From Avichristensenella sp031549105 (GTDB lineage: Bacteria > Bacillota > Clostridia > Christensenellales > Aristaeellaceae), in NCBI GenBank assembly GCA_031549105.1, contig JAVBQK010000128.1, positions 1-28,638 on the forward strand: 28,638 bases of DNA, written 5' to 3'. This document shows positions 16,139-23,141 of this stretch, piece after piece. Position 1 is the stretch's first letter, and each line of letters begins with the position of its first letter. The notes below the pieces were generated by a model that was given only the letters and a program-made list of their open reading frames with translations, had not been told where the DNA came from and ran no database searches. The position numbers and the translations under genes are program-made.

Positions 16139-16157
16139 GCGTCAACACCCCTTTAAA

Positions 16158-16313
16158 GTCGTTCAACCTCAAAACTGGCCGAGGTGAGCGAGAGATTTTT
16201 TCGTCCGGCAAGGAGCCGGAGCGAGACGTAGCCGACAGCTACGTTGAGCGGAGAGCAACGCAGCCGGGCGGAAAAAGATCCGTTCACCTTGGTCGGTTTT
16301 GGGGTTGAACGAC
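16158..16313. repeat. 156-bp imperfect palindromic intergenic element
   Basis: The ends GTCGTTCAACC...(16158 on) and ...GGTTGAACGAC (to 16313) are inverted copies. About 50 bp on each side match, with mostly wobble-type differences, including an A/T-rich block beside CCGGC on both arms. A central hairpin CGTAGC / GCTACG (16227-16232 with 16238-16243) caps it. The centre (about 16211-16260) pairs poorly outside that cap. No reading frame is present. It lies inside the operon between two solute-binding protein genes. It may be a non-autonomous mobile palindrome or a transcribed RNA structure. Confidence 0.75.
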
Positions 16314-16335
16314 TATGAATCATAAGGAATGAAAC

Positions 16336-16375
16336 AAGGGCAGGGGGACGCCCGTGAAAGCGTCCCGATGCCCTT
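16336..16375 (-). terminator. Terminator-like attenuator after the first solute-binding protein gene
   Basis: AAGGGCA (16336-16342) pairs with TGCCCTT (16369-16375), and GGGACGC (16345-16351) with GCGTCCC (16360-16366), around an 8-nt loop and a small internal bulge. On the minus strand it lies 18 bp after the stop of the 467-aa binding-protein gene and is followed by only a weak T-run (GTTTCATT). A partial terminator here would keep the binding protein more abundant than downstream membrane genes, as in other sugar ABC operons. Confidence 0.65.
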
Positions 16376-16393
16376 TTCTGTTTTGTCAGCAGC

Positions 16394-17797
16394 TTATTGC
16401 GCCAGACCCGCGTCCTTCAGGCCCGCCTCGATCTCGGCGGCGAAGGCTTCCATCGTGGCGCGCGGCGGCAGGTTGTTGTTGATGACGATGCGCACGAGGC
16501 TGGACAGTGTCCGCATCTCGCCCTCATAGCTGAAGTCGCCGATGTGCGCGTTGTACAGCGCGGCCAGCGGGTTGAAGCCCGTGCGGGTGATCAGCCAGTT
16601 GTACAGCTCCACGGACAGCTCGTCACCGAAGCTCTCCATGCGCAGCTCGGTTTCGTTGGTGCCGGCGATTTCTCCAGCCAGCCATTCCTGGCGGTCCGCA
16701 TCCACGAATAGGTCATAGGTCAGGTGAACGAGCGCCTCGGTCAGCTCGGCCTTTTCGATGCCCGGGAAATCGTTCTCCGCACCGGCCAGCTGCACGCCGC
16801 AGAGCGCGGTGTCATAGTACGCCGCACGATAGCTGTCGCTCAGCGTGGTGTAGTCGCCTTCGGTGCCGAGCGTGACATTGCTGCCCCACGGATACGGCAC
16901 AAAGCCCCAATCCAGGCCGTTGGTGTTGAGCGTGCCCATCTGCCAGGTGGCGCGGTGGGTCATCGCAACTTCCACGCCCACGTCAAACGTCGCGCCCGGG
17001 GTTCCCCAGTAATCCGGCTGCCCTTCCGGTGTTACGTTGGCCGGGCGAACGAGGCCCGCGTTGACCAGCTTCTGCAGGAACTCCACGGACTCGATGAACG
17101 CGTCGCCCGTGATTTCCGGCACATAGTCGGTGTTGATCGTCATGGTGCCGTTGGCCGGCATCGCGAAGATCTGCCAGTAGTTGGGGTCGATGAAGAACGA
17201 GTAGGTGCCTTCCGGCAGCTTGGACTGCAGCTCCGTCATGTAGGCGAAGAAGTCGTCGTAGCTCCACTTGCCCATCGCGAACATCTCGCCCGGGTCATAT
17301 TCCATGCCCGCCTCAGCGATCATCGCGCGGTTGAATACCAGGCCTTCCGTGCCCGGATACTCAAGGATGAAGCCGTTGGGGAACTCCGTGAACGACGCGG
17401 GCATCGGCAGATCCTTCGTCGCCTCGGCCGTTCCGTTCAGCGCGTGGTTAAGATCCAGCAGCGGCACCCACATCGCCGACAGGTTGTTGGTGATGTGCCA
17501 TACCGGCTGGCCGGCGGCCACGGACATGCTGAACTCATTGGGCATTTCGTCCCATTCAACGGTGGAGGTAAAGAACTCGAAATCGCAGTTGTACTTCGCC
17601 TTAGCGGCCTCATACACGGGCAGCCAGCGCGCTACGTCAACCTCAGTGGTTTCAGAGTCATAGGGGTTGGGGCTGTCCCATAGGCGTACCTTCACCGTCG
17701 CACCGCCAAGGTCATAGGCCTTCTCTTCCGCGTGCGCCAGGGAAAGCATCCCCATAAGCATGAAAACCGCCAGGGCCAGGGAAAGGAGTTTTTTCAT
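16394..17797 (-). CDS. Extracellular solute-binding protein (carbohydrate ABC importer)
   Basis: A 467-aa exported binding protein, first gene of the operon. The signal peptide (1-23) ends SLAHA-E with no lipobox Cys, unusual for a Gram-positive binding protein. The mature part has the two-lobed family-1 pattern: TVKVRLWDSPNPYDSE at the start, EYPGTEGLVFNRAMIAEAGMEYDPGEM near 155-180, and KWSYDDFFAYMTELQ. Many Trp and Tyr residues suit sugar stacking. AGGAGG precedes the ATG by about 8 nt. It may serve permease pair A or B; the sequence does not tell which. Confidence 0.9.
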   Translation of the reverse strand: MKKLLSLALAVFMLMGMLSLAHAEEKAYDLGGATVKVRLWDSPNPYDSETTEVDVARWLPVYEAAKAKYNCDFEFFTSTVEWDEMPNEFSMSVAAGQPVWHITNNLSAMWVPLLDLNHALNGTAEATKDLPMPASFTEFPNGFILEYPGTEGLVFNRAMIAEAGMEYDPGEMFAMGKWSYDDFFAYMTELQSKLPEGTYSFFIDPNYWQIFAMPANGTMTINTDYVPEITGDAFIESVEFLQKLVNAGLVRPANVTPEGQPDYWGTPGATFDVGVEVAMTHRATWQMGTLNTNGLDWGFVPYPWGSNVTLGTEGDYTTLSDSYRAAYYDTALCGVQLAGAENDFPGIEKAELTEALVHLTYDLFVDADRQEWLAGEIAGTNETELRMESFGDELSVELYNWLITRTGFNPLAALYNAHIGDFSYEGEMRTLSSLVRIVINNNLPPRATMEAFAAEIEAGLKDAGLAQ

Positions 17798-17830
17798 TGT
17801 TCCAATTCCTCCTCACGATATATTGCTCAA

Positions 17831-17846
17831 GCCGGATGGCTCCGGC
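17831..17846 (-). other. Small hairpin in the operon leader
   Basis: GCCGGA (17831-17836) pairs with TCCGGC (17841-17846) around a 4-nt loop, in the roughly 80-nt leader between the promoter and the first gene. It is too small for a riboswitch; it may stabilise the mRNA end. Confidence 0.4.
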
Positions 17847-17887
17847 GTAGGCACATGCGCACAAGAAAGAATACTATTATTGTCCAC

Positions 17888-17916
17888 ATAGTAGCAAACA
17901 GTTGATATCTTGTCAA
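17888..17916 (-). promoter_or_regulatory. Main promoter of the glycan operon
   Basis: On the minus strand TTGACA (complement of 17911-17916) and TACTAT (complement of 17888-17893) are separated by exactly 17 bp: a near-consensus housekeeping-sigma promoter. Transcription should begin near 17881, leaving an 80-nt leader. An inverted repeat TACTAT (17872-17877) / ATAGTA (17888-17893), 10 bp apart, covers the -10 box and start site and could be an operator, but its half-sites are short. Confidence 0.85.
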
Positions 17917-17940
17917 TGTGTTTCCTTGTCTATGTTTACC

Positions 17941-17976
17941 CAAAATGAAAAAGAACGCCAGGTTTTACCCTGGCGT
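17941..17976 (-). terminator. Rho-independent terminator of the ThuA-oxidoreductase unit
   Basis: ACGCCAGG (17955-17962) and CCTGGCGT (17969-17976) form a perfect 8-bp stem with a 6-nt loop. On the minus strand it is followed by TCTTTTTCATTTTG. It lies 19 bp after the oxidoreductase stop codon and just upstream of the next promoter, so the two units are transcribed separately. Confidence 0.88.
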
Positions 17977-17995
17977 ATGTTTATTCATTCACCAA

Positions 17996-19102
17996 TCAAT
18001 CCAGAATCCCTTTGACGATTGCCTTCTTCATCGGTGCGCGGCGCTCAAACCGGCTGTTCAGCTGCACCCACTGGCCGGTGCGGCCGCTCTCCGCGAAGCC
18101 CTCAATCGCCTCAAGCACGTGGAACGTCTGCGCGCAGTCCGCACGGGCGGGACGGCCCTCATGGATCGCTTTCGCCATGTCCGCAAGGCCCAGGCCACGG
18201 GAATTGTTCTTGTAGTCGAAGCACAGCGGCAGTTCGCGCATCTCCTTCTCCTCGGGGCGGTAGAGCTTGATCGGCCCGCCAAAGGTGTTGGGATCGGGCA
18301 CAATCAGCGTGCCTTCCGAGCCGTAGACCTCAAAGCGCGCCTGGCCCGGGTAATACACGTCGAACGTCGCGAAGAACGTGCCGACCGCACCGGAATCGTA
18401 TTCGACCGTCGCGGCGACGTAGGTAGGGGCCTTGACGTCGATCACCGTGCCCGCCAGCGGCTGGCTGGTGATCATCCGCTGCTTAAATGTGGTGCGGCTG
18501 GCGCTCATCACCCGGCGAATGCCGCCCAGCAGGTTCGTCATCGCGGTGACATAATACGGGCCCATGTCCATCATCGGGCCGCCGCCGTATTGGTAGTAGA
18601 AATCAGGGTCGGGATGCCAGCTCTCATGCCCACGGCAAATCATGAACGCGGCGCTGCCCACCGGTGTGCCGATGTAGCCATCGTCGATCAGCTTGCGGCA
18701 GGTCTGGATGCCCGCGCCCAGGAACGTATCCGGCGCGCCGCCCATCATCAGGCCCTTTTCATCCGCCAGCGCCTTGAGCGCAAGCCCTTCGGCCAGCGAC
18801 GCGCCCAGCGGCTTTTCGCTGTAGACATGCTTGCCCGCCTCCAGCGCGCCTTTCGACACCGCGAAGTGCTCCGAGGGCCGCGTCAGGTTCAGGATGATCT
18901 CGACCTCCGGGTCGGCGAAAGCATCCCACATGGTATCGTACACCTTGGCGATGCCATACTTCTGCTGCGCCGTCTCCGCCCGTTCGCGGATCAAGTCGCA
19001 TACACCGACAAGCTCCACCTCCGTAAAGAGGCCCGTGATGTTCTCCAGGTAGATGCCACTGATGCAGCCCACGCCGATCATCGCGATCTTTGTCCGTTTC
19101 AT
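17996..19102 (-). CDS. Gfo/Idh/MocA family oxidoreductase (ThuB-like partner of ThuA)
   Basis: A 368-aa NAD(P)-dependent oxidoreductase. The Rossmann motif is GVGCISG (10-16), the cofactor-site motif is SEKPLG (95-100), and the C-terminal catalytic loop reads GGGPMMDMGPYYV (about 175-190), where Tyr stands in the usual His position. ATG 19102 is chosen because GGGAGATAAGG precedes it; an ATG 15 bp upstream is possible. It follows ThuA by 33 bp. In Rhizobium, ThuA and ThuB (a member of this family) act together in trehalose and related disaccharide oxidation; a similar sugar oxidation is likely here, with unknown substrate. Confidence 0.88.
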   Translation of the reverse strand: MKRTKIAMIGVGCISGIYLENITGLFTEVELVGVCDLIRERAETAQQKYGIAKVYDTMWDAFADPEVEIILNLTRPSEHFAVSKGALEAGKHVYSEKPLGASLAEGLALKALADEKGLMMGGAPDTFLGAGIQTCRKLIDDGYIGTPVGSAAFMICRGHESWHPDPDFYYQYGGGPMMDMGPYYVTAMTNLLGGIRRVMSASRTTFKQRMITSQPLAGTVIDVKAPTYVAATVEYDSGAVGTFFATFDVYYPGQARFEVYGSEGTLIVPDPNTFGGPIKLYRPEEKEMRELPLCFDYKNNSRGLGLADMAKAIHEGRPARADCAQTFHVLEAIEGFAESGRTGQWVQLNSRFERRAPMKKAIVKGILD

Positions 19103-19135
19103 CGCCTTATCTCCCATTCATGTATGTAGTGTATT

Positions 19136-19858
19136 TTAATACATTTTCGCGGTACTTTCGAACCTGGCAGTGGTCAGGCCGTGCTCCACGGCGTACGCTT
19201 TCCCCTCGGCCGCCCAGAGCATGCCCCGCTCCATCATCACTTGTGCGCTAGGCGAGTTATCGAATACATCGTCGTGATGGCCCAGCGAGCAATAAAACAC
19301 GCGGCCATTCCCCCACATTTTCGTCCAGGCAACCGGCACATCCACCGCGCGGTTGGAGATGTGGTAATACGGCACGATCGGGAAGCGCGTAGTCGCCAGC
19401 ACCTCGATCGCCGGGTCGATGTGCACATAGTACTGTTCGGAGCAAACCGCGAAATCTTCAATCCCTTCGGTGATGGAGCTGGAGCCCTTGCAGACGTTGA
19501 CCATGTACTCCACGCCATCCCCGCCGGGATGGCTAACCCACTGCCCGCCGGTCATGAACTGCCACTCCGTGTTCGTGCGGAACGAATCGCACATGCCGCC
19601 ATGGCATCCGGCAAGGCCCACGCCCGCGCCGACTGCCTTGGCCACGTTCTTGGCACGTTGATTGTCAATCTCGCCCATCGTCCAGCAAGGGATGATCAGG
19701 TCCAGCGAAAGAAGCGCATCCACATCGTCCAGGCAATCATGCGTGCTGTGGATCTCCACAGCGAAATTATTTTTCTCTAGCAGCGCGCCAAAGCGCTTCG
19801 ATACAAGTTTCGGCTCATGCCCGTCCCAGCCGCCCTCAAAGATGAGTGCTTTCCTCAT
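19136..19858 (-). CDS. ThuA domain-containing protein
   Basis: A 240-aa cytoplasmic protein of the ThuA (trehalose utilisation) family, with a glutamine amidotransferase-like fold. Typical stretches are LIFEGGWDGHEP at the start, LAGCHGGMCDSFR (about 80-95), WVSHPGGDG, and PVAWTKMWGNGRVFYCSLGHHDDVF (about 170-195). The ATG at 19858 follows AGGAGG; a longer in-frame start adds 15 unrelated residues. ThuA proteins partner Gfo/Idh/MocA enzymes in glycoside oxidation, and one follows here in the same transcript. Confidence 0.9.
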   Translation of the reverse strand: MRKALIFEGGWDGHEPKLVSKRFGALLEKNNFAVEIHSTHDCLDDVDALLSLDLIIPCWTMGEIDNQRAKNVAKAVGAGVGLAGCHGGMCDSFRTNTEWQFMTGGQWVSHPGGDGVEYMVNVCKGSSSITEGIEDFAVCSEQYYVHIDPAIEVLATTRFPIVPYYHISNRAVDVPVAWTKMWGNGRVFYCSLGHHDDVFDNSPSAQVMMERGMLWAAEGKAYAVEHGLTTARFESTAKMY

Positions 19859-19961
19859 AGGTTCCTCCTGCATCGCTGATGAAATAATGCGTACGGCATG
19901 CAATATTTCCCACGCGTGTTCCGTTCATTTCCATGAAGGGCCGCACGTGCCGTATGGCCCC

Positions 19962-19990
19962 ATGATACGGTGACCACCATAAAAAGTCAA
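19962..19990 (-). promoter_or_regulatory. Promoter of the ThuA-oxidoreductase unit
   Basis: Minus-strand TTGACT (complement of 19985-19990) and TATCAT (complement of 19962-19967) lie 17 bp apart. A GGGCC-GCACGTGC-...-GGCCC palindromic block (19938-19960), with an 8-bp self-complementary core GCACGTGC, covers the expected start site and could bind a LacI-type regulator. No regulator gene is seen nearby. The plus-strand gene at 20020 has only a weak promoter candidate here (TAAAAT at 19991-19996). Confidence 0.75.
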
Positions 19991-20019
19991 TAAAATGAAA
20001 GACAAAGAGGAAAGAGAAA

Positions 20020-20790
20020 ATGAAGAAGATGTTTACCTGCATCCTGGCGATGCTCTTGATCGCGCTGGCCATGCTGCCCATTGTCGCGGGGGCAGAGGAA
20101 TCGCTCGCGGATGTGGAGTTCGTAGACGGCCAGTCCCTGCGCTTTTCCGCGCAGATCGGCGGTGAACTGCCGCAGATGACATTCACCATCAAGAAAACAG
20201 GCGAATCGGGCGCGGAATACGACCGCGTGTATATCTACGAAGCGACCATTGCCGAGAAAGCGAACCCGGACAAAGTTTTCCAGACGTTCACCATCAAATC
20301 TGAACAGCTGCTGGACCCCGATTACTTCCTGCATCTGGTCGACCTGAACTTTGATGGATACCTGGATATCGACATCTCCTACTATCGCGCCGCATCCAAC
20401 GAGGTGCACCGCTTCTATTTGTGGGATATGCAGTTGAACCAGTACGTGGAGGCGGAACTGGGCAACCTGGAAGTCTCCTGGTACACGCTCTTCCCCGAGG
20501 ACAAGATGATCTACCGGTACTACCACGACTCCGCAATGACCGGCATCAGCGAGGTGTATCAGTACACAGGCAGTCAGCTGAAGCTACTGCGCACCGTGGA
20601 TACGACGGGAAGCTCCGCCAACCTGGAATCACACCAGTTGGTCGTCACCGACTATAGCACGGGCGCAGCCGTCGTCACGCGCGATGAGCAGCTGACCGCC
20701 GATGCGCTGCTGAATCTGTTGCAGTCCGGTGAGCTGGACGACCTGCTGTGGGATGGCATTTCCCATGCGGCGCTAGATACGGTGGGGTGA
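20020..20790 (+). CDS. Secreted protein of unknown function, XAC2610/VCBS-like
   Basis: A 256-aa exported protein with a signal peptide at 1-25 (cut near VAGA-E). The middle carries LVDLNFDGYLDIDISYY (about 106-122), an Asp-rich turn like those in VCBS/FG-GAP repeats and the XAC2610-related group, which may bind calcium. The rest is beta-rich (IKKTGESGAEYDRVYIYEA, VEAELGNLEVSWY). No catalytic motif is seen. GAGGAAAG precedes the ATG. It is a single-gene unit, divergent from thuA and ended by a shared hairpin. Such proteins are usually surface or periplasmic and uncharacterised. Confidence 0.7.
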   Translation: MKKMFTCILAMLLIALAMLPIVAGAEESLADVEFVDGQSLRFSAQIGGELPQMTFTIKKTGESGAEYDRVYIYEATIAEKANPDKVFQTFTIKSEQLLDPDYFLHLVDLNFDGYLDIDISYYRAASNEVHRFYLWDMQLNQYVEAELGNLEVSWYTLFPEDKMIYRYYHDSAMTGISEVYQYTGSQLKLLRTVDTTGSSANLESHQLVVTDYSTGAAVVTRDEQLTADALLNLLQSGELDDLLWDGISHAALDTVG

Positions 20791-20802
20791 TTTTGCATTG
20801 GG

Positions 20803-20840
20803 TATACAAAGACGCCGGTTTTCTCCGGCGTCTTTGTATA
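20803..20840. terminator. Bidirectional hairpin terminator between converging genes
   Basis: TATACAAAGACGCCGG (20803-20818) and its exact inverse (20825-20840) form a perfect 16-bp stem with loop TTTTCT. It lies midway between the stop of the secreted-protein gene (20790) and the stop of the nitroreductase gene (20867). The A/T-rich stem base supplies T-rich ends on both strands. Confidence 0.85.
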
Positions 20841-20866
20841 TTCGTCTATGATGGGCTATGGATGGT

Positions 20867-21595
20867 TTATATTGCCGGGTGAAACGCCCCGCCATTTCCC
20901 AGGTCCCACTTGCCCCCACCCGCGCCAAGCTCGAAGTGTAGCTTAGCGATGCCAAAGTCCAGCACGTCCGGCAGATAGGAGATGTCCGGCACGGAGGCGG
21001 TCACAACGCCATCCGCCAGCGTAAAGTGGACCGGCTGGTGCATCACGGCGGAAGGCGCCTTCTGCACGGCGCGGATGCCGCTTGTAAACCACGCGGGCGG
21101 ATTGTCTGCGGTGGACATGGCCTCAATCGACTTGGTCTTGCGGTGCGTCGCAGTGTGAATCAGCTTTTCGCGGAGGCCAAGCGCCTCCGGCACATGCCCC
21201 ACAGTGATGACGGCCGCAACGCTTTCCCCTTCTGACAGCGTAAACGGGCACAGGGCTTTATCAAACGTGCCGCCTACCCAACAGGTGCCCAGGCCCAGCG
21301 CAGTGGCGTGCAGCGTAAGCATCTCGCCCCAATAGCCGAGTTTCTCCAGGCAGTTGAGGTCCGCCTTGTTATCGATCAGGCCGATGTAGTTGCGCACGCC
21401 GGTGAACATGCCATAGCTCCTGCGGATGCCTGCAAAGGCCGTGCCGTTATCCAACACAAGCTCCAGCCGCAGGTTCTCGCTGCGCGCATACGCCGCGATG
21501 CGCTCTGAAAGCGCCCTGGCCGCGCCGGGCTCCATGGGGCGATCCAAATACTTGCGGCGCGAACAGCGCACATCTATTGCTTCCAGGAGCGTCAA
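20867..21595 (-). CDS. Nitroreductase family protein (TM1586-type)
   Basis: A 242-aa flavin-dependent oxidoreductase. The N-terminal MTLLEAIDVRCSRRKYLDRP carries the FMN-binding Arg pair, and NCLEKLGYWGEMLTLHATALGLGTCWVGG (about 80-110) is the family helix-turn with GLGTCWVGG. The C-terminal part repeats the fold (SIEAMST to the end), matching the longer putative TM nitroreductases. The likely start is TTG at 21595, 7 nt after GGAGG; a TTG at 21610 would place the ribosome site inside the gene. Substrate and role are unknown. It is a single-gene unit with its own promoter. Confidence 0.85.
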   Translation of the reverse strand: MTLLEAIDVRCSRRKYLDRPMEPGAARALSERIAAYARSENLRLELVLDNGTAFAGIRRSYGMFTGVRNYIGLIDNKADLNCLEKLGYWGEMLTLHATALGLGTCWVGGTFDKALCPFTLSEGESVAAVITVGHVPEALGLREKLIHTATHRKTKSIEAMSTADNPPAWFTSGIRAVQKAPSAVMHQPVHFTLADGVVTASVPDISYLPDVLDFGIAKLHFELGAGGGKWDLGNGGAFHPAI

Positions 21596-21624
21596 GCTAC
21601 CGCCTCCCAATACTTTTTAGCATG

Positions 21625-21633
21625 ATTATATCA
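21625..21633 (-). promoter_or_regulatory. Extended -10 promoter of the nitroreductase gene
   Basis: Minus strand TGATATAAT (complement of 21625-21633) is an extended -10 element with a perfect TATAAT. No good -35 box stands 17 bp upstream, as is common with extended -10 promoters. The start codon is about 25 nt downstream of the expected start site. Confidence 0.7.
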
Positions 21634-21709
21634 CGAAAACAAAAAGACGCATAGTCCCTGGCAAACGCGCTCTATCGCCCACCGTTTCATGAAGAAATGG
21701 AAATTTCTA

Positions 21710-21738
21710 TTGCAAATCCCTACCAATCATTTTATAAT
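21710..21738 (+). promoter_or_regulatory. Promoter of tRNA-Leu
   Basis: TTGCAA (21710-21715) and TATAAT (21733-21738) stand 17 bp apart, with the expected start site about 13 bp before the tRNA. Confidence 0.85.
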
Positions 21739-21757
21739 GGTTGCGGTTTTCACCTGT

Positions 21758-21843
21758 GCCGAAGTGGCGGAATGGCAGACGCCGGGGACTTAAAATCCCC
21801 TGCCCGAGAGGGTGTACGGGTTCGAGTCCCGTCTTCGGCACCA
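21758..21843 (+). tRNA. tRNA-Leu (anticodon UAA)
   Basis: An 86-nt class-II tRNA. The acceptor stem GCCGAAG / CTTCGGC is followed by encoded ACCA. The anticodon stem GGGGA / TCCCC holds loop CTTAAAA with anticodon TAA at 21791-21793. A long variable arm (CCC GAGA GGG) marks it as leucine. The T arm is ACGGG-TTCGAGT-CCCGT. Its 3' end is the probable attachment site of the element that follows. Confidence 0.97.
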
Positions 21844-21901
21844 GCCTGTTTTCGTTGATATATAAGATGAAATCAGTCTTTCTTGTGCCCGTAAAATGGC
21901 G

Positions 21902-21924
21902 TTTGACCACAATTTTGACCACAA
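21902..21924 (+). repeat. Tandem 11-bp repeats next to the tRNA, probable integrase arm sites
   Basis: TTTGACCACAA occurs at 21902-21912 and again at 21914-21924, separated by one T. They lie between the tRNA 3' end and the integrase gene, where tyrosine integrases bind direct repeats on the attachment arm. The core attachment sequence is presumably the tRNA 3' end (about 21818-21843). No second copy of it occurs in the window, so the other end lies outside. Confidence 0.65.
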
Positions 21925-21953
21925 CCAGCTTCAAAGCCATTCTACTATTGCGG

Positions 21954-23098
21954 TTATTGTCGCGCTTTCCACTCGTTTATGTACCGCTGCATGCTCTCCG
22001 CGCTCGCCTTGAGCATCTCTTCCGAAACATGGCCGTAGATGTCTAGGGTAAAGGCAGCGGTATGGTGACCTAGCTCCTGTTGCAGCGTCTTAATGTCCAC
22101 ACCCATCTGCAAGGACAGCATAGCGAACGTGTGCCGTAGATCGTGCATGCGGATGGAATCCATGCCGATACGCTTAACAATAGCTTTGAAATTGTTATAT
22201 ACCGTGACATGAGCCAGATAACGACCCACTTCATTTGTGAACACAAGCCCCATATTGTTATTCCAACTGGCACCAGCACGCAGCTTCCATTCCTTCTGCT
22301 TGTACTGCACTTCTTTAAGCACATCCATAACGAACGTTGCCGGTCTGATATGCCGCACCTTGTCATTCTTGAGCGCTACACGCTTATACTCTTTCCCCCG
22401 CTGCAACTGCTTCCGAACGTGGATGATTCCCTTGACAAAGTCCACATCAGCCCAGGTCAGACCAAGTATTTCGCCTTGACGCATGCCTGTGAACACATCC
22501 ACCAAGTAGACAGATTCATACTTATGCCCCTTTATGGCGGCTAGGAATTCATCAAGTTTAGCATCCTGCATGGCCTGCATTTCCCGCCGCTCCACGCGCG
22601 GCAGCGTGCAGCCTTCCGCTGGATTGGTCTTTATGTATCCCAGTTTTTGCGCCTGTGAGAGCATAGAATGCACCACGCCATGGAGATTCCTAATGCTCTT
22701 GGCAGACAACGGCTTTTCGCGGCGCTGCAACTTGTTATACATTGCCTGAATACTGTGCGGGCTAAGTGCCTGGAGCTTGATAGAACCAATGTTGGGCTTG
22801 ATGTTCAGGCGCAGGTGCATATCATATTGATCTGCGGTACGCTCTTTGAGACTGCCTCAATATTCCGATTTCCATATGTCTGCCCACTTGTTGATGGTAA
22901 GTCTGCTTGGTTCCTGGTAGGTACCATCGTCTATATCCGCCGTAGCCCTGCGCAGCTTCTTTACGCATTCTTCCTCCGTGCTGCCATAGACGGACTTGGG
23001 CCGAGGCGCCCCGGAATGCTGTAGCGAGCCTCCCACCTGCCATCCGGGCGCTGCCTGGGTTGCATCCCTGAACCTTTGGGAGCCTTCTTCCGCGGCAT
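21954..23098 (-). pseudogene. Tyrosine integrase, broken by a frameshift and a nonsense codon
   Basis: A phage/ICE-type integrase of about 381 codons when repaired. It starts at ATG 23098 (GGAGGTGAG upstream) as MPRKKAPKGSG, with an AP2-like arm-binding start (RPDGRWEARYSIPG). The frame is lost at a run of four Gs (complement of 23009-23012); one more G would join it to APRPKSVYGSTEEEC. In that frame TGA at 22857-22859 interrupts WADIWKSEY-stop-GSLKERTADQYD. After it the core-binding and catalytic domains are intact to the TAA at 21954, with Arg in FTGMRQGEILGL, HDLRHTFA, LGHH and the nucleophile Tyr in LDIYGH. An ATG at 22820 could still yield a 288-aa catalytic fragment lacking the arm-binding domain. 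Confidence 0.85.
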
Positions 23099-23141
23099 CG
23101 TTTCTCACCTCCGAAAAAAATAAAAAGGGGTGTGTGCATCT

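Noticed and set aside
17798..17880. Riboswitch in the operon leader
   Set aside because: Only a 6-bp hairpin is present in about 80 nt; no known aptamer pattern or terminator follows.
20803..20840. Terminal inverted repeats of an insertion sequence
   Set aside because: The arms are 6 nt apart with nothing between them and sit between converging genes; a terminator explains them.
22857..22859. In-frame TGA in the integrase as recoded Trp or selenocysteine
   Set aside because: TGA ends many intact genes in the window, no selenocysteine-type structure is evident, and the same gene has a separate frameshift.
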